Shown in pieces: positions 24,301-38,172 of a stretch of DNA of 64,000 bases (positions are counted from its first letter, which is position 1; each line of letters begins with the position of its first letter). Position numbers and translations under genes: made by a program. This DNA comes from Thamnaconus septentrionalis (taxonomy: Eukaryota > Chordata > Actinopteri > Tetraodontiformes > Monacanthidae). The stretch is taken from NCBI GenBank assembly GCA_009823395.1, contig CM020510.1:15425773-15489772 (forward strand). The letters are read 5' to 3'. The notes under the pieces were generated by a model. It did no database searches. It was not told where the DNA came from and saw only the letters and a list, made by a program, of their open reading frames with translations.

Positions 24301-27300
24301 ATGCGCGCCGCTGTGTTTTCGAAGGATACGTGTCAGCAGTCCTGCGTGTCCGCCGCCCCCAGCAATTAGTTCCCAGCCACCCTGCGATTTTATAGACACA
24401 TTTGCGCAGCGAGTGAAACGCCGCCTGTTTGCCCTTTAACCTCGGGAGCCTCCCCCCCCTGCCCCGTCGCCGCTTGCGGAGCCCTTTCGCCGGTCAGGTT
24501 GTGTCTGCAGCAGGCGCACAGATAAACCAGCTCTGTTTCTTGGGCCAGGTCCCTAAGCTGTCTCTCCACGCCCTAATCTCATTAGCGGCACAAGCTGGTC
24601 TTAGCGGGGCAGCAGGACGGAGTGGACAAAAGTCGGCCGGCGCGGACAAATCATAACCTGGCAGCGTCAAAGATTCCAGAGTCGTTCGTTTCGGGGGTTC
24701 ATTGAAATGCTTCCGTTTTGTCACCTGGATTTCCACATTCCACTTCCTCGTTTACATCATTCTCATTGTTCTTCAGTATCAGTTCGGGGTTGCTTCTGTG
24801 TGACATCACGGGCTTGTCACCGCCCACTGGCTAGTGGCTATGCACTGCAGTGTTGAACTAAACTCTTTCCCTTCCAGTCTGAAATAAAGGGAATCATTGA
24901 TCCATGAGAAAAGCCTCCAGTGATGTTTTTGCTGATCTTTTAATGTGAACATTTAGTTTGAATGTGATAGATAGATTGATAGATTGAAAAGTGCCACTAC
25001 TACTGCTGCACCCAAGCTAAGATCTTTTAAATAAGTTTATGTACTTTTATATCTCACCTATTTTTTCCACATAAAAGAAGCTGTGTATAATATCCACTGC
25101 CTGAAACCACTTGAGGTTGGAATGATGTGTGAGCTAGATTTGAAGTAACGTTAAAACCCATTTCAAACCATCACTGAACTGGCTGAAAACCTGCCTAGTT
25201 GGTGTTACAGCATAATCGTCGACTTCATTCAGGCCACTTATTCAGAAAGTGACCCCAGTGAAATCGAATTCCAGGTGTTGCAAAAATGCTGCCAACTCCC
25301 TCACGATGACCTCAATAAGGACACAATTCAGCGGTGATGTAACAACTCCACTGCGGATTGTTGGTTGTCAGCGGACTTAATGAAACAGTGGGCAGTGGAA
25401 AAGTGCCCATCTCGCCTTGTTTTTAAAGCCATCGTAATGAAAACAGTCTTCCAAGAAGAGGAATAAGCTTCTGTGGACAAACAACGTCCTCCTCCAGGCT
25501 TGCAGCTAAACCAATTAGGTTTAAGTGCTGGTAAAGTGTGTTTTGTTTGAGCCTTTGTGTGTGCGTGTGTGTCCCTCCAACTCCTGCTCTTGTAAGGAGG
25601 TGGGGGAATTTTTATTTACTAAAAGTTACTAAAAGCTGCCCAAACTAAACGTGCCAGCGGATAAAAATTGTATTCCCATTCAGGGAAGTTGGACGTGATT
25701 TTACATGGCCGCATTGCAATTTCCCTGACCATTGTGGTTCCTATAATTTTCTCATTTCAAATCGGGGAGGACACACAAGGACACTGATTAGAAAATCGGG
25801 ATGCACGCAGTCGTCTGCAGGAGTTTTCTGAAAACGGCGGCAGCTCCTCTCTCCGCACTTGGCTCTTCCTTTGGATAATTAGTCACTTTCAAAGTGGGGG
25901 AGGACGGATGAATTATGAATCGGACTTAAACATTACAAAAAGACCCCCGCCCCTCCCTTCCGCTTAACGTCTGAATCATTAATTCATTTAAAAACTGCGT
26001 GCGAGGGGCCTGACAAATGAAGATGTCCCGCTGATCATTGTAGTCCAGCCGCAACAGAGCAATTACCAACTGACAGCCACGTGCATTGTTCTTATAGTCA
26101 CTCTCCCAATGCTTGTTTACTTTATCTGGTACAACAAAACTACACACATCTCCTCGTGGCTTTCCGTCAATGGTAATAACGCTGAATACAGGCCTGTGCA
26201 GTCATTGTATTGCAGCAGGTTTCAGTTTCCAGTCAAACCTTTTTTCTCCCGCGTGCCACCGACTTCCAAAATTAACTATACGTTTCAGTTTTGGTGGCGG
26301 AGAAAGTTCAAGATGCGAAGCATAGGGAGCACATGTGATGTCTGAGCCTCGCCGGTAAAGGTGCCATGGTTACTGAGCGCTTATCAGGACTGAGCAGGTT
26401 TTCTCAGCAGCGGCTATGTGTCGCCAGATCAATTTGGAGGACCAACCAACCTCTGGGCTGGAAATAGAGATGAGCAAATTCATTTTCTGAAGGAGGGGGA
26501 AACGCACGCGCGCGCACAAGCACACCTACCTACATACACACACACAGACTCGTCCTGCGTCCTAATATATGTAGCTTAATGCATGACTGCCTGCTGCCAC
26601 TTCGCTGACAGGGATACAGTGGAGGGCTGCACAAAGCAGTTAAGGTGTCTGACGACATGTATGGTTACTTTAATATTAAGGTCACTAAAATATTATTAGG
26701 ATGCACGTCTCCTGGCAGTCGCCAGTTCACAGCTAAAAGCTGAAGTGGTGCTCAGAATGTGCAGCCCAGTTTCTTTGCAATGATTCAGACAGAGGCAGAA
26801 GGAAATATATTTTTCTGTCTTTTACCGCCAAACAAGTGTGTCACTTCACCTGGGTAATTGGGACACGTAAGTCATGCAGCTTGATTATTTGCACACACAA
26901 CATTCTGATGAATCCATTTTCATGTCTACTAAAACTGTTATTCCTGTTTACTGTGTGCACATTCAGAGAACAAAAGCCATAACAAAGGCCATTTTCTTGC
27001 TTTTTTCCTCTGCAAAGCAACAGTTATGTTGCTCCCGTTGTGTATCGCCACTGGAACTCTTTTTCTACCATTGCATACTGGCGTCCTTCAAGCCGTTTTT
27101 ATTGTGACTGAGTGTTTCACATGAGGAATTTGAGATTTTGGATTTTGTTACGCAGTGCTATGTAAGAGTGGCCATGGGGAAAAAAACAATAAAAAAAGAA
27201 AACAAACTGCACAATAATGGATGGAACCATTCGTAGTGTGTGTTGCAAAAATGTTATAAAGCCTGTTTTACCGTTTATGTTAACAAATATTGTATAAATC

Positions 27301-28640
27301 CTAAATGGCCAAATTCAGTAAGAAACAAAAGAATAAACTATTTTCATTAAAAATGAAAATCAGTCCTCTTTCTTTAGACTTAAGTCAAGCACAGCTGTTT
27401 TTACTGTAATATGTGCATTCATTCGTGTTTTTTTGCTTGTGTAATTTGAGATAATATTCCGTAATGTGAGCCACACCTGGCTGGAGCTGCTGTCCGTGGT
27501 GGCGGACTAACAGTGTGGCGATATTGCAGAGGGGAAACTCCTGCTACCAAACCTCGCTGGACATACTAATGATACCGCGGCTTACACACCGGAGCGACAC
27601 TTCAAGTCACGCTAAGGTCGTTACTCTCCCCGGCTTCAACTCTCAGTCATTCCGCAGAGCCAATTATTCCAGGGGATGACAGATCTCCGAGATTATAAAA
27701 TAGTGTTCGGCCTCATATTCCGCTTTGCTAGCTTGTTTCTATTTTGAGCCCCAACACAGCCCGAGGTATTAATTCTAATGGCAATTGCCTCACCACCAGA
27801 GGGACCGAACCCGGGGAAAATTTGATCCACAAACAAAATTGATGTTACAGCTGCGATAAACACTTGAGGGCTGGAAAATGAAACGAGGGGATTTATGGAA
27901 GTGACAAAGGCTGATGCTGGAGGATTTACAGCCGCGTACACGGCGAACGGGGCAGGAAGGTGCACACACAAAAAAACAAAAAGTGGCTTTTAATTCACAG
28001 TTTGACTTTTCACATCAGTTCCACGGATGAGGTGAATGTGTGGAACTGATTTTAATGTCAGTCAAGGAGATTCAGGAACCCAGCTAAACATCTCAGAAGT
28101 AGGTTCTTATTCACAGTCAACCTTTGCTGGAAGAAAACAACTTATGTTCTGCCAATATTAGGACATGTTTGGAAATAGGCCAAACTAAATATTTTTCATG
28201 CCAGGAGTATTTACTCCAATTGCAGCTTCACTAATCAGCCATATTATGCTTAATGCATGATCTGCTTATGACAAAGCAAGACAGACAACGCTATCAGCAC
28301 TTGCATTTGATTTAATTTGGCTTCAGTTTCCTTTAACAAGAGGAACAAATCTTTTTCTACGCGGTCTGTTGTGTGGACAGATGTCTTGAGAAAGTGCCAA
28401 TTTGAGGAAGTGTGTTGACAGTGGCTTTACTCTTTTTACTGCTGAGTGCCAGTTAGAATTGATAGTGATGCAATCTGGGGGATAAGAATATTGAATTTCA
28501 GATTAAAAACCTTAAAATCTGATGTGGTGTGAGGGGAAATACACCAGGCACAGAGAATCACTTCGTCCCCGAGGGGCAACAAACACATGGACTTTCATGG
28601 TATGACATTTATATTTAACAAGATCAAGTGATCACCACAG
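21900..28640. other. Gene-poor stretch
   Basis: No exon recognised. It includes a poly(T) run at 23,419-23,438, a CpG-rich patch about 23,930-24,120, the (TG)23 microsatellite at 24,254, and alternating purine/pyrimidine DNA near 26,505-26,545. A 92-codon hydrophobic minus-strand frame (27,693-27,971) has no family signature or clear splice context. Confidence 0.55.
24254..24299. repeat. (TG)23 microsatellite
   Basis: 46 bp of uninterrupted TG, followed by CATGCGCGC, prolonging a purine/pyrimidine alternation. Confidence 0.97.
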
Positions 28641-28648
28641 CCAGTTGA

Positions 28649-28968
28649 TCCATCCATTCATTTTTTATGATTGCCCTCACTCAGGGTCACGGGGTCGCTC
28701 GAGCCTACAGTCGTTGTCGCAGGGACCCTAAGACAGACAAACAGCCATTTGCACTCACACCTACTTTAGAATTTAGAGTTCTCGGTTGGCCTGGTGTGTT
28801 TGGACTTGCTGAGGTGTGGGGGGAAGAAGCCAGAGTACCTGAGAGAAGCCATGCGGAAACAGGTAGAACATGCAACTCCACGCAGGAAGTTTGCAACCGG
28901 AATCGCCCGGCGACCTTCCACGTCGGAAGGCGACGGTGCGAAAGCCGCCGCGCCGCGACTGTCACCCA
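28649..28968 (-). mobile_element. tRNA-like SINE-type repeat, copy 4 (antisense)
   Basis: Read on the minus strand it shows the landmarks of the other copies in the window: a 3' end near ATGGATGG, AGGGTCAC, the TGTTTGTC block, CTTC near the bridging part, and a head with TTGCATGTTC. It is diverged at the head, where the tRNA-like region has become CpG-rich. The 131-codon frame across it is therefore not a gene. Confidence 0.7.
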
Positions 28969-28979
28969 TGACTGCAACA

Positions 28980-30580
28980 GCTGTACTTTAAATTATGGGG
29001 CACAGCGGTGCAAGAAACAGAAAAAAAAAAATATCAACCATGCAAAAGGCCAGAGGCACTGATGAAGATGTGCTCACTGGCTGCCCACTTCTCTCGAGAA
29101 GAGTCGAACGAGGAAAAACACATTCCGCCCTTCGTCGCTGTGTGCATGCGACGTCTCCCGACTGCAGCTCACTCCGTTGCCGATCCCCGTCGGGGCGTGA
29201 AAGGCGACCTGATCACTAGTTGAGATATTTTTGCCCTGGAAGAGGCGAGACCCACCGAAACTGCCATCCATAATACCCGCGCCGCCAGATGGAATTCTGA
29301 CATTATATATTTATGGCACCTTCAGGCTGATGTTCTTGCGATATCAGAAAGGCAGGGCCACTCTGTCGCCGTATAGGACGGCACGTCTTCCTTGAGCTGA
29401 GCACACAGGGAACGGCGGCCGACTGTATACCTGAGACCCAAAATACAGAGCAGAGGAGCGCAAAGAGGCGAGAGGCTATCCTTGAAGGGGCGGCCGCGCC
29501 ATGCAGTTTTAATCAGCCAGCTGGGAATAAAAGCGGGCCGCGCGCTTTAACTGCCTCGCCACCGCGGGATTGACCTGGGAGACCTCCTCCAGCCGACCGC
29601 AAGGCCGGGCTGCACCTCCGGCAGATGACAGCGTTAATCTGTCGGCGAGGAGCCTCCATCTGCCGAGACAGTCGAGCAACAGCGGCGATGGGGGCCTCGC
29701 ACGCTCCTCAATGAATACCAAACACTCATCCCAGGAACCGGCCCGCTTCCCAAACACCGCTCCGCTCTTCTGTTTCTACTTTTTTTTCCCTTATAACAGA
29801 TAGCGAGAAAACCCGGCAGTTTCGCAGAGCTATCATCCACCATTTTAATACCAACCTATCACCAGTGCGGCGTGGCAGAAAAAAAACCCATCCAACCTCA
29901 GACACCTCTGGAAGAAGAAAAAAAAAATCCCATCTCCCATTGCTTTCTGTAACAGCGACACAGAACTATAATCTTCTGGCGTCTTAGTGCAAAACTCATC
30001 TGCAGCCACCAGACAGCCCAGTTCCCACCTGCGCCAGGGAGCTGAAAGAACCACGGGGCTTTTTTTTTTTTCTCTCCCTTGGCAGAGCAGGAAGTTTAAT
30101 TTTTTTTTACCCTTGGAAATCAATATTCGCCCACAGATCAAAGCTTTTTTTTAAAACGCTGATGAAACCCGTTCCGCAGCCCACATTTCTGCCGTCTTTG
30201 TGCATTCGAGGCGTTGACGGTGCTTCTTTTTGACTAATTTGCGACGGGTTGCAGAATTGCTCCTCCGCCACACGGACACCGACCTTAATGGGATTCCTGT
30301 GTCTCAGACGTCTAGATGAATGCTCCTCGGTGAGTCAGATGCCACCGGAGACGACCGTCGGCGGCACCTCGTGCACGTGCGCTTCTAATTCCTCGTTTTT
30401 TTCCTCCCTCTCCCCCCTGAGCTACCCAGAGCGTAGGCCTCGTTTAAAGAGGGACTGTACCTCATTACCGTGCAGCGTTTTCCCACAGTGCACCTGGTCC
30501 ACGTTGTCACGACCCTCGCCTACGCCTCTGAGGTGGTGGTGGTGGTGTGGTGGGGGGAGGCGGTTGTAAATACACGCGCT
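28980..30580. other. Gene-poor stretch
   Basis: No exon recognised. Moderately GC-rich DNA with several poly(T)/poly(A) runs near 29,780, 29,880, 29,918 and 30,060. Confidence 0.5.
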
Positions 30581-30850
30581 CCCCTGAGAGGCGTCGTTTG
30601 CCGGCGATCGGCGCGCACGCCTACGTTTTAGCGCGGGCCGAGCGCGCTTGATTCGGACGCTCGTTTCCCCTTCCTCCCCGCGCGACTCGCCATTCGCTTT
30701 TTGCGCTTTGAAGGTGCCGCGAACCGACTGAAAGACCAAAGCGCTAAACGACTCGGAAAGTCTCGACTGCGCGACGCGTGAAACAGAGCCGCCGGCCGAC
30801 GGGCGGCGGCATCATTAGTTGCGAGCCGGAGCGCCGACGTGGAGGTGAGT
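30580..30850 (+). promoter_or_regulatory. CpG-rich island ending in a splice-donor consensus
   Basis: Dense in CpG compared with its flanks (runs such as GCGCGGGCCGAGCGCGC), with no TATA box seen. It ends GACGTGGAG|GTGAGTCAC, a near-perfect plus-strand 5' splice site at 30845. This fits a promoter with a non-coding first exon, but no downstream exon is identified with confidence. The assignment is inference. Confidence 0.4.
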
Positions 30851-31924
30851 CACATCTCGGCAGAGGCTTCAACATCGGCTCAATCGCACCAAGTGTTTAA
30901 AGATAGTTCGACTACAAGCTGTATTTAAGTGAATTACAGCCTGCAGGTTGTTTTTTCTCCCACCAAGATTACTTCCTCTGTACTGGTATTTATGGGAAGC
31001 TACTCTCATATCCAGTAATACGCTCAAGACAGTTGAAAGAGGCTTGTTTTCATTTGGGATCTGCATCTGCGACGTAAAAATATTCATATCAAACCAGATA
31101 AGAAGAATCTTTTTTTTAATCCTCATGGGTGTTGCACCATGTTTTTCCTTTTACGCGCAGCAGGAGCAGCAACAGCCTTTGACTCAGATGCTTTTTAGTC
31201 TTTTCTTGTCTTATTTACCCAACCAGCCCAAATCTGTCTATTAAAAGGTCAATAGGAAAGGATTTTGTGTCACCTTTTACTGTGGCTCCAGATTGCTACA
31301 AAACTGCTCATCCGTCACCTCCCCCTCTACCCTGCAGTGGCCTGATGAGAAAGCAGGAACCGCCGGCGGCCGCCGACGAGATCGGTTTCTTGCCGGTCCA
31401 CTCTGGGTTGCAGTGAGGGGATCTTTTCCTTCTGCAGGTATAAAAGACTCATTCTGAGATAGTGAAAGGGATGATGATGTCGACCTGTTATCACACATGA
31501 CAGTATAAGCTGGCAAACAGGTTCCAGCAGGTCCTACGGGACCTAACGGCTCAGAAAAGCCTCGTTTGAAGTGAAGAAATTTCCATTTCCACCCAGTTAC
31601 GACTCACCACTTTGGGGTTCGCGAGGCGCTTGTGATATTTTCTAGCGCAAAATTTCCACAACTCCATCCGGTGGAGTCGTTACCCCAAAGAAAAGAAATA
31701 GGAGGACACGGCTCCACCCTGGTTTGATATGATCCAAGCGTCTTCTTCCGGACAGACACTTGGATGACACACAGCCAGGACCTGCGAGCACATTGTGCAC
31801 TTCAGATCAGCGCAACGTAACGCAACGCGACGCAGGGCTCACATGCTCCAGGAAAGGAGCGCGCGTAGGCTACCTCGGCGAGAGGATATTTCAGACTCTA
31901 CAGTATTACATCACCAATAAGAAA

Positions 31925-31948
31925 ATGTCAGAGGACATCAACGTGCAG
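31925..31948 (+). other. Candidate short coding exon end (MSEDINVQ | donor)
   Basis: An ATG with A at -3 opens eight codons, MSEDINVQ, ending at CAG|GTGAGC, a strong plus-strand donor. The frame is also open upstream (from 31,760). It lies 1.1 kb after the CpG island donor at 30845, so a two-exon 5' structure is conceivable. The sequence matches no family I know and may be chance. Confidence 0.2.
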
Positions 31949-32199
31949 GTGAGCGGCGCTCGCCGCGTTGCGTTGCGTTCTCCATCATCACGTATGAACG
32001 CGACTGCGTGTGGAGAAGTTCAAACAGGGCCGGTTCCGGATGCACTTCGCATGTCAGTTCGAGGCTCTTTCGCCAGTGTTGCACCTGATTCGAGAGGACA
32101 GAGCAGCGACTTGTCCGAGCGATCGGTGATACCATATGAAGAGATGGTCTCAGTGAGCTTTCAAGTCAACTCGGCGGCGGTTCGTTTGAGGTGAGGAAC

Positions 32200-35100
32200 A
32201 TGGCGTGGCCGCAATCTCTCTCAATTGCTAAATGTGCACACATTTCTTGTCTTTTGGATGGAAAAATTTGGCAGAAGGTGCACAGGAAACTGACTGAGGC
32301 CATTCTACTAGAGCAGATAACTCTCCCTTATCATCAGAACACAAGGAGGTGATAAGTCATAATACCTAATTAATTGTCGATAAATCGTAAGTCAAAACAT
32401 CTCCGATCTGCAAAGCAACACTGGACACTGTTGCAACTAGAAACGTGTGGGGTTCAGATTCCTTTGAATGCAGCAGTTAATCTCTCAGGTGATGAGAGTG
32501 CGCTGGGAGAATCTCCTCGGCTTCCCCTGACAGCGGCAGTTTTGAGTCACTTCCTCCCTGAACTCGCATGATGGTGATGGCTGCCAAGACCCAAGTGTGT
32601 TGCGGTCGGCGGCTCGCTAGCGCTGTAGTGTACAACAGAACATCAAAGTGAACCACCGAGCATGAAAAATGCTGATTAGTTTGTGTGAACACGAGTGGGT
32701 TTACAATGTGCGCAATGTTTTTTTTTTTTCCAGGCTAATACTGGAGCAGCGCAGAGCATTAATTTCATGTGCACCGGCTAAAACGTGTAAGCATAAAATA
32801 TAATTTTAATGAACTTGAAGTCAGCAAGAAAATACAAACAAAATAACCAGGCCATTGTTGAAAGCTTGCAGTAAGAGATACATGACAAGAAAGTGTGGAC
32901 TGTTTTCATTTTTAAAAGGTCCCTCGTTATGCAAATTCCCTTAACCAGCATTTTCTAACAATATTGAGTGTCGAGCCTGCGAACAAACTCCCCAGAAAAG
33001 TCTTCTTCAAACTTCTACTTTGTTTGCTTGCTCTACTTTTGGGAAAGTGCGCGGCAAAACACACAATTCTAGAAATAAGTCCTGAATGATGTCAAAAAGG
33101 GCATGTTGCCACGCTACTGGGTTAAGATAAGATAAGATAACACACAGCAGTACAGAGGACTTAGTTGCAGCATATAAAGAAGACAAGTCAAGCTAAGAGC
33201 TAAGGGAAAGACACAAAGAAAACTATATACAGAAAGAAATTTAAAGCACTGTGAAACAGAATATTTGACATCTACATGTCGCCAGTCAAATTTGCAGTGT
33301 GCAATGTTCAGTGTGTCTGAGATCAATAAATAAGAAATAGAAAGATAGACTATGCTGTGCATTAAAAAGCCTTATGTACAGTTTAAGTAATGAATCTTCC
33401 ATACACAATGAGTATTGGTTTGCACTTGCATTTTACATTACACCCTCTTAGGCAGCCTGCAGGTGCATTGTTTTTGTCCCCTTATAAACATGTGGAAAGG
33501 AAAATCAACCTGAGGTATTTTAGCAGGAGACCATAAAATATGGTCTAAATATGATGTTTTACATTCATCAGTATTTTTCAAGCTGTTAATAGAGTCTGGA
33601 ATGAAAACTTAAAATACAATACAATAACTGTGATATGTTTTGGGACATTTCAAACATAAAGGTGCCTGAACTCTGGCCCTTGTGGAGTCTGGGGTGAAAA
33701 ATAAAAAAAAGTTTTGGAGATGCCTTTGATACGGGGAGCTTTAATTGCACTGCAATATTTATAAAAGTCCAAAAGTCAGCCGTCACGTCGCCGCACAACC
33801 ATTAACATCCATTTGGAACATTGCAGCTGATCGATCACCTGCCCCAAAGTCAGGACAACCTAATGTGAGGACAGGCTGCGCTCCAAAAGCGACACCTGTC
33901 ACCCTTTACTAGAGTCCCCGTCAGCCGAGCGAAGCCGCAGAAAATGTGAGCGCCGCTGTCCTCCCTCCTGTGCTGTGAGCCAGCCAATTAATTTGACCTA
34001 GATTTACATGAGCGAACCCTTTAGGTAGCATCGACGTGGTTCGTCTCTTATTAGCATGCAACCCTCAGCAGGGGTCTTTCTCGGCCCGGCACCCGGCGGA
34101 CCGCGGTCAATTAGACGCCACTCCACCTCCCGTCCTTTTGCTCAACACCTACGCCGGCTAACGTGTCAGCCTAATAAATGTCACGGTTCACCAAATGGTC
34201 GGCGATCCACCGGTGCGAGTCATGGAAGACGAATCGGGCTCGATAAAATGACTCCAGGGAGCCATTGTTGGTGTTTGCTCGCGACGGAGTAATGACGGAG
34301 TCTGTGGGTGTTTTTCAGCTTATTATCCTGCAAGAATTGAGAGAACAAATTCCTTGTTCCAACAATCCATTTTAGACTGGTACAAATCGAACTCATGGTT
34401 CGCAACAAAAGAGAATTTACAACGACAAGTTAAGCTAAAAAGGTGATTTATTTACCAAAACATACACTGAAATAAGGAAGTAAAGCATTTTGTAGTGTCG
34501 TGAGTCGGTGAGTATATATTTGTGTGGTTAAAACAAAATAAAAGCTACAAAATAAACCAAATTACACCATGTGGCCACATGGAGTAAGGAAGGAAGTGAT
34601 GTTTTAAAAATAGAATATTCAGGATTTTTTGAAGAGAGTCTATTTTGAGAGCAGTAAAAATGGAGAAGTTACAACATGATATTTGCAGTGGGTTAACAAG
34701 ACGTGGACCATCCATGCGGTACCTTTTCCACTGTTGAGGAGGTCGGATCTTCTTGTCTTCTGGTTGTTTGATTTTTGCCTCCATCAATTTCTTTCATGCA
34801 TAGCTAATTTTTTTTTAGCAATCATCTTTGTTTACAGTCAGTGTAAACAGTGCTTTTTTTCCCAAGCGACTCCAAAACCCAGTTCGAATTGCGGCACCAA
34901 TCAGAATCTGACTAGTGTTTACGTCCTCACCGCTATCAGTTGATTGATCTGCGCGGCATAAATATCCCCCCTCGGCCCCCCACGCATGACGCGCTAGATT
35001 AACACATGCGGCGAGGGCTTATCTCCACATCTCGGAAAAAATAAAACGTCAGGAGACGTTTTTTGCATTCATCACCGCAGAGGGCGAGAGAAGGATAAGA

Positions 35101-35338
35101 TAGACGGGGATAATAATTTGGCTGTGAGCTGCTGTTAAAGCGATGCAGGATCGGAAGTGGATGCTGGACTACGGTGGGCGGGAAAACTTCACGTTTAAGT
35201 CAAAGGTTTAGGTTCTCCGCGAGGTAGGTTTTGTTTTATCGCACAAAGTCTGTAGATTTTTTTTTAAATGATTGCTGTCATCAAGGTATCAGATCAGTCC
35301 TGCAATTAATTAATTAATTAATTAATACTGCCCTTAAT
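32200..35338. other. Gene-poor stretch
   Basis: No exon recognised. AT-rich, with a GATAA repeat near 33,125-33,140 and a TTAA-type repeat at about 35,305-35,327 just left of the hAT-like MITE. Confidence 0.55.
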
Positions 35339-35346
35339 GTGCAAAT

Positions 35347-35641
35347 CAGGCATGGGCAAACTACGGCCCGTGGGCCACATGCAGCCCGTGAAGCATTTTA
35401 ATCCAGCCCACCGAACTTGAAGAAATGATATTGATAGTCAGTAAGTCATAAAATAGCTGTATTTTTGTAACTTTGCTTTTGTTCATTTTCAATTGACAAC
35501 AAAACACACGTTTTCTACGTATCCCATAATATATTTTCTCCTGCTATGAGGTGTGTCACCAAAACACTCCATCCATCTGCTGCCCCCTTACATTTTAGAA
35601 CCCGTGGTGGCCCCACCAGTCAAAGAGTTTGCCCACCCCTG
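35347..35641. mobile_element. hAT-like MITE with 8-bp target-site duplication
   Basis: Ends are CAGGCATGGGCAAACT and, inverted, CAGGGGTGGGCAAACT: 16-bp terminal inverted repeats with two mismatches. They are flanked by GTGCAAAT (35339-35346) and GTGCAAAC (35642-35649), an 8-bp duplication with one difference, as expected of hAT transposition. The subterminal ACGGCCCGTGGGCCACATGC is typical of this vertebrate hAT non-autonomous family. The 295-bp element has no transposase. Confidence 0.88.
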
Positions 35642-37415
35642 GTGCAAACGCACAAAGTCTGCTGCTCCTCAAAGAGAATCTATGCCCTCAGTTATTTCCA
35701 ATATTGATTTTGATTCACTGTTGGAGCCCAAACGGCTAACTCCTTGCTGAGTCAACTGTCAACGTTATCAGAAAAAAACTCTGAGTCTCTCAGTGAGTTA
35801 TTCTCAGAGTCAAAAATAAGCTTGCGTCTCATTATGAAGCAGCCCTGAAGACGCGCACGCTGGAGGCTGAAAACAACGTCATCTGCTAAAAAGAGAAGAC
35901 CTCAAACCAGACACTCCTCTCATCCCGGCAGCGCCTTCACACTCAACTTGTGAATATCGCAAAAAACATGAATGGGGAGCGAAAGGGCAGCCTCGCTGGA
36001 GTCCATCGCCCACTGGAGCGTGTTCGCCTCTGGAGAAAGAACTTCACATACTGGCCACGCGGCAACCAGATGGTTCCTTACAACAGCACAGGTCCCCCGT
36101 GGTCCCGCAGAAACTCCCTGGCAGGGGAGAATCCACTAGGCACGCATTGACAGGGTAAAAAAAAGAAAAAAAATCTTTTCACAACTCCACATCAAACAAG
36201 CAAGTCTAAATATACGGAGCAGTGTGTATGAGTTGAGAGCACCCAGTGGCATGTAAGCATGTTGCAAATTACTGAACACCTGTTTATCCGTCATGCATAG
36301 CTACTTACCCGTGAACATGTTGTCACTTATGCCATCAACAACTTAACTGCAATATGGCTGCACGGCTGCGTGAGCGTCAGCTGTGCTGGCAGAAGGTGAC
36401 TTCTGCGTTGCTGCGTATTTTGTCTCCCATCAGCACATCCCAACTGGAAAACTTGGGCGCCACTGATGCTAATCCCTGTTTTCTGACGTTCTCGCTTGAT
36501 CTCACATCTTTTTTTATACCAACTTTGATGTCAAGGAGAAATCGTGAATCCCCAGAGGAGGTCCTGGTTCCGGACCAGTGCAGATGAGTGTTGGCACAGC
36601 ATGGCTGCTTCCTTAAAAGTATATTTCTTACCTATAAATGCTTATTGCTACACAACTAAATACATAAAATGTACATTTTTTGTCTCATACATGCCAGTAA
36701 AGCGCTGTGAAGGTCAAACAGTGGGGCCTTTTGGACATTTGGCTACAAATATCATTCAAGCATTATGAAAATAGGGCAAACTTGACTTTTAAAAATCGCC
36801 TCAGTCTGTCATGAGGAAAAAAAGAAGACGCACTGACCCTGACCTCTATGCAGCCAAATTCAAGCATCTCAGAGATGTTCAAAGCTTTCAGCATGCCAAG
36901 CCAAATCTCATTCGCTCAGCCTTGTTGGGATACGCTTCTCAGCCTTCTGCATAAAAATGATGATGATGATGGGCAGCAGTAATGAGCAAAGCACACACGC
37001 GCTGAACAGCACAGGCAGAATGTTATGAAGTGCAGTTCGGGCCGAAAACGTTGTCCATCATCAGGCTCAAAAGATCATCCAGAGCGAAAAGATCTGGCGG
37101 CCGGCTCCCCATTGACAGATTTATTTTAGCATTTAGTGGCCAATTAGCAACCGCCCTCTTATGTAAAGCCAATGAGCTGCTCTCTTTGATCAATGCCAGC
37201 TGCTCATGAGAAGGCAGACAGTTGGACGCCGCAGCTTCTTGACTCATTTATAATGACGTCTCTGACAGCCAGATTGATTGTGGATATTTCCCCAGTTGCC
37301 ACAAATGCAGATGCAACGTGTCAGAAATGTGTAAAAGAAAATCCATCTTGTAAATGAAGAAATCCATGCAAACTAGCTGCTTATCAGCGAGCCACAAACT
37401 AGACTCATTCATAAC

Positions 37416-37416
<1 letters not shown>

Positions 37417-37460
<44 letters not shown>
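37417..37460. repeat. (AC)22 microsatellite
   Basis: 44 bp of uninterrupted AC. Confidence 0.97.
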
Positions 37461-37462
<2 letters not shown>

Positions 37463-38151
37463 CAGGAAAAATCTATACCAGCAGCAGTTTGCAATCATTA
37501 ATCAATAAAACAAGGTGTTGTTTCAGCAAGGACTCCTGGGCAACATTTGCACTTTAAGTATATGAAAGTAATAGAATGATACATCATTTTGTTTTGTTTT
37601 GGTCCAAAAAATGTTTGTGAGTCAAACTAGTCCAGACAGAAAAACACAAACTGTGACGTGCAGACCGGGGCAGAGCCAACATCTGGTTGGAAATGCTGCT
37701 GCAACACAGTTGACAGGAACAGGACTGGGTTAGTCACATGAGCTCACGGCTTATTAGCGTATGGAGCCTCAACAACAAGAAGACGAAGAATGGCGCAAGA
37801 ATTATAGGTCCATCTGTACAGACTGTAGAAAACATGTTTTTGTTGAAGAATTTCATTCTTAAATTTGTGCCACGGCTGATGTTTTTGCTGGTGGACAGCA
37901 TGGAGTGCATTCTCTGTACCACAACATTTGACAAAACATTCATTCTGTGCTGCCTTTTGGTGTGAAATTTCAATGTGAGCCTTTCAAACAAAAAACAGCA
38001 ACACCCTGCACTTTAAGGTTGACTCATATGCCTCTATATCAGCTGTCACCCTGCAGGAAGAATGAGTATTACATGATAAATAAATAAAAATAAAAACTGA
38101 CTTGCCTCAAACTTCAGAGCATTCAACCATGCAACTACACTGTGCCCCCTC

Positions 38152-38172
38152 CAGCAGCAGCAGCAGCAGCAG
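38152..38172. repeat. (CAG)7 repeat
   Basis: About seven CAG units just left of the CpG-rich island. Confidence 0.85.

Noticed and set aside
27693..27971. 92-codon hydrophobic minus-strand open frame
   Set aside because: No signal-peptide layout, no family match from memory and no convincing splice sites.
28667..29062. 131-codon plus-strand open frame
   Set aside because: It covers an antisense SINE-type repeat.
31760..32194. 144-codon plus-strand open frame
   Set aside because: Not recognisable as a protein; only the short ATG-to-donor part was kept as a weak exon candidate.
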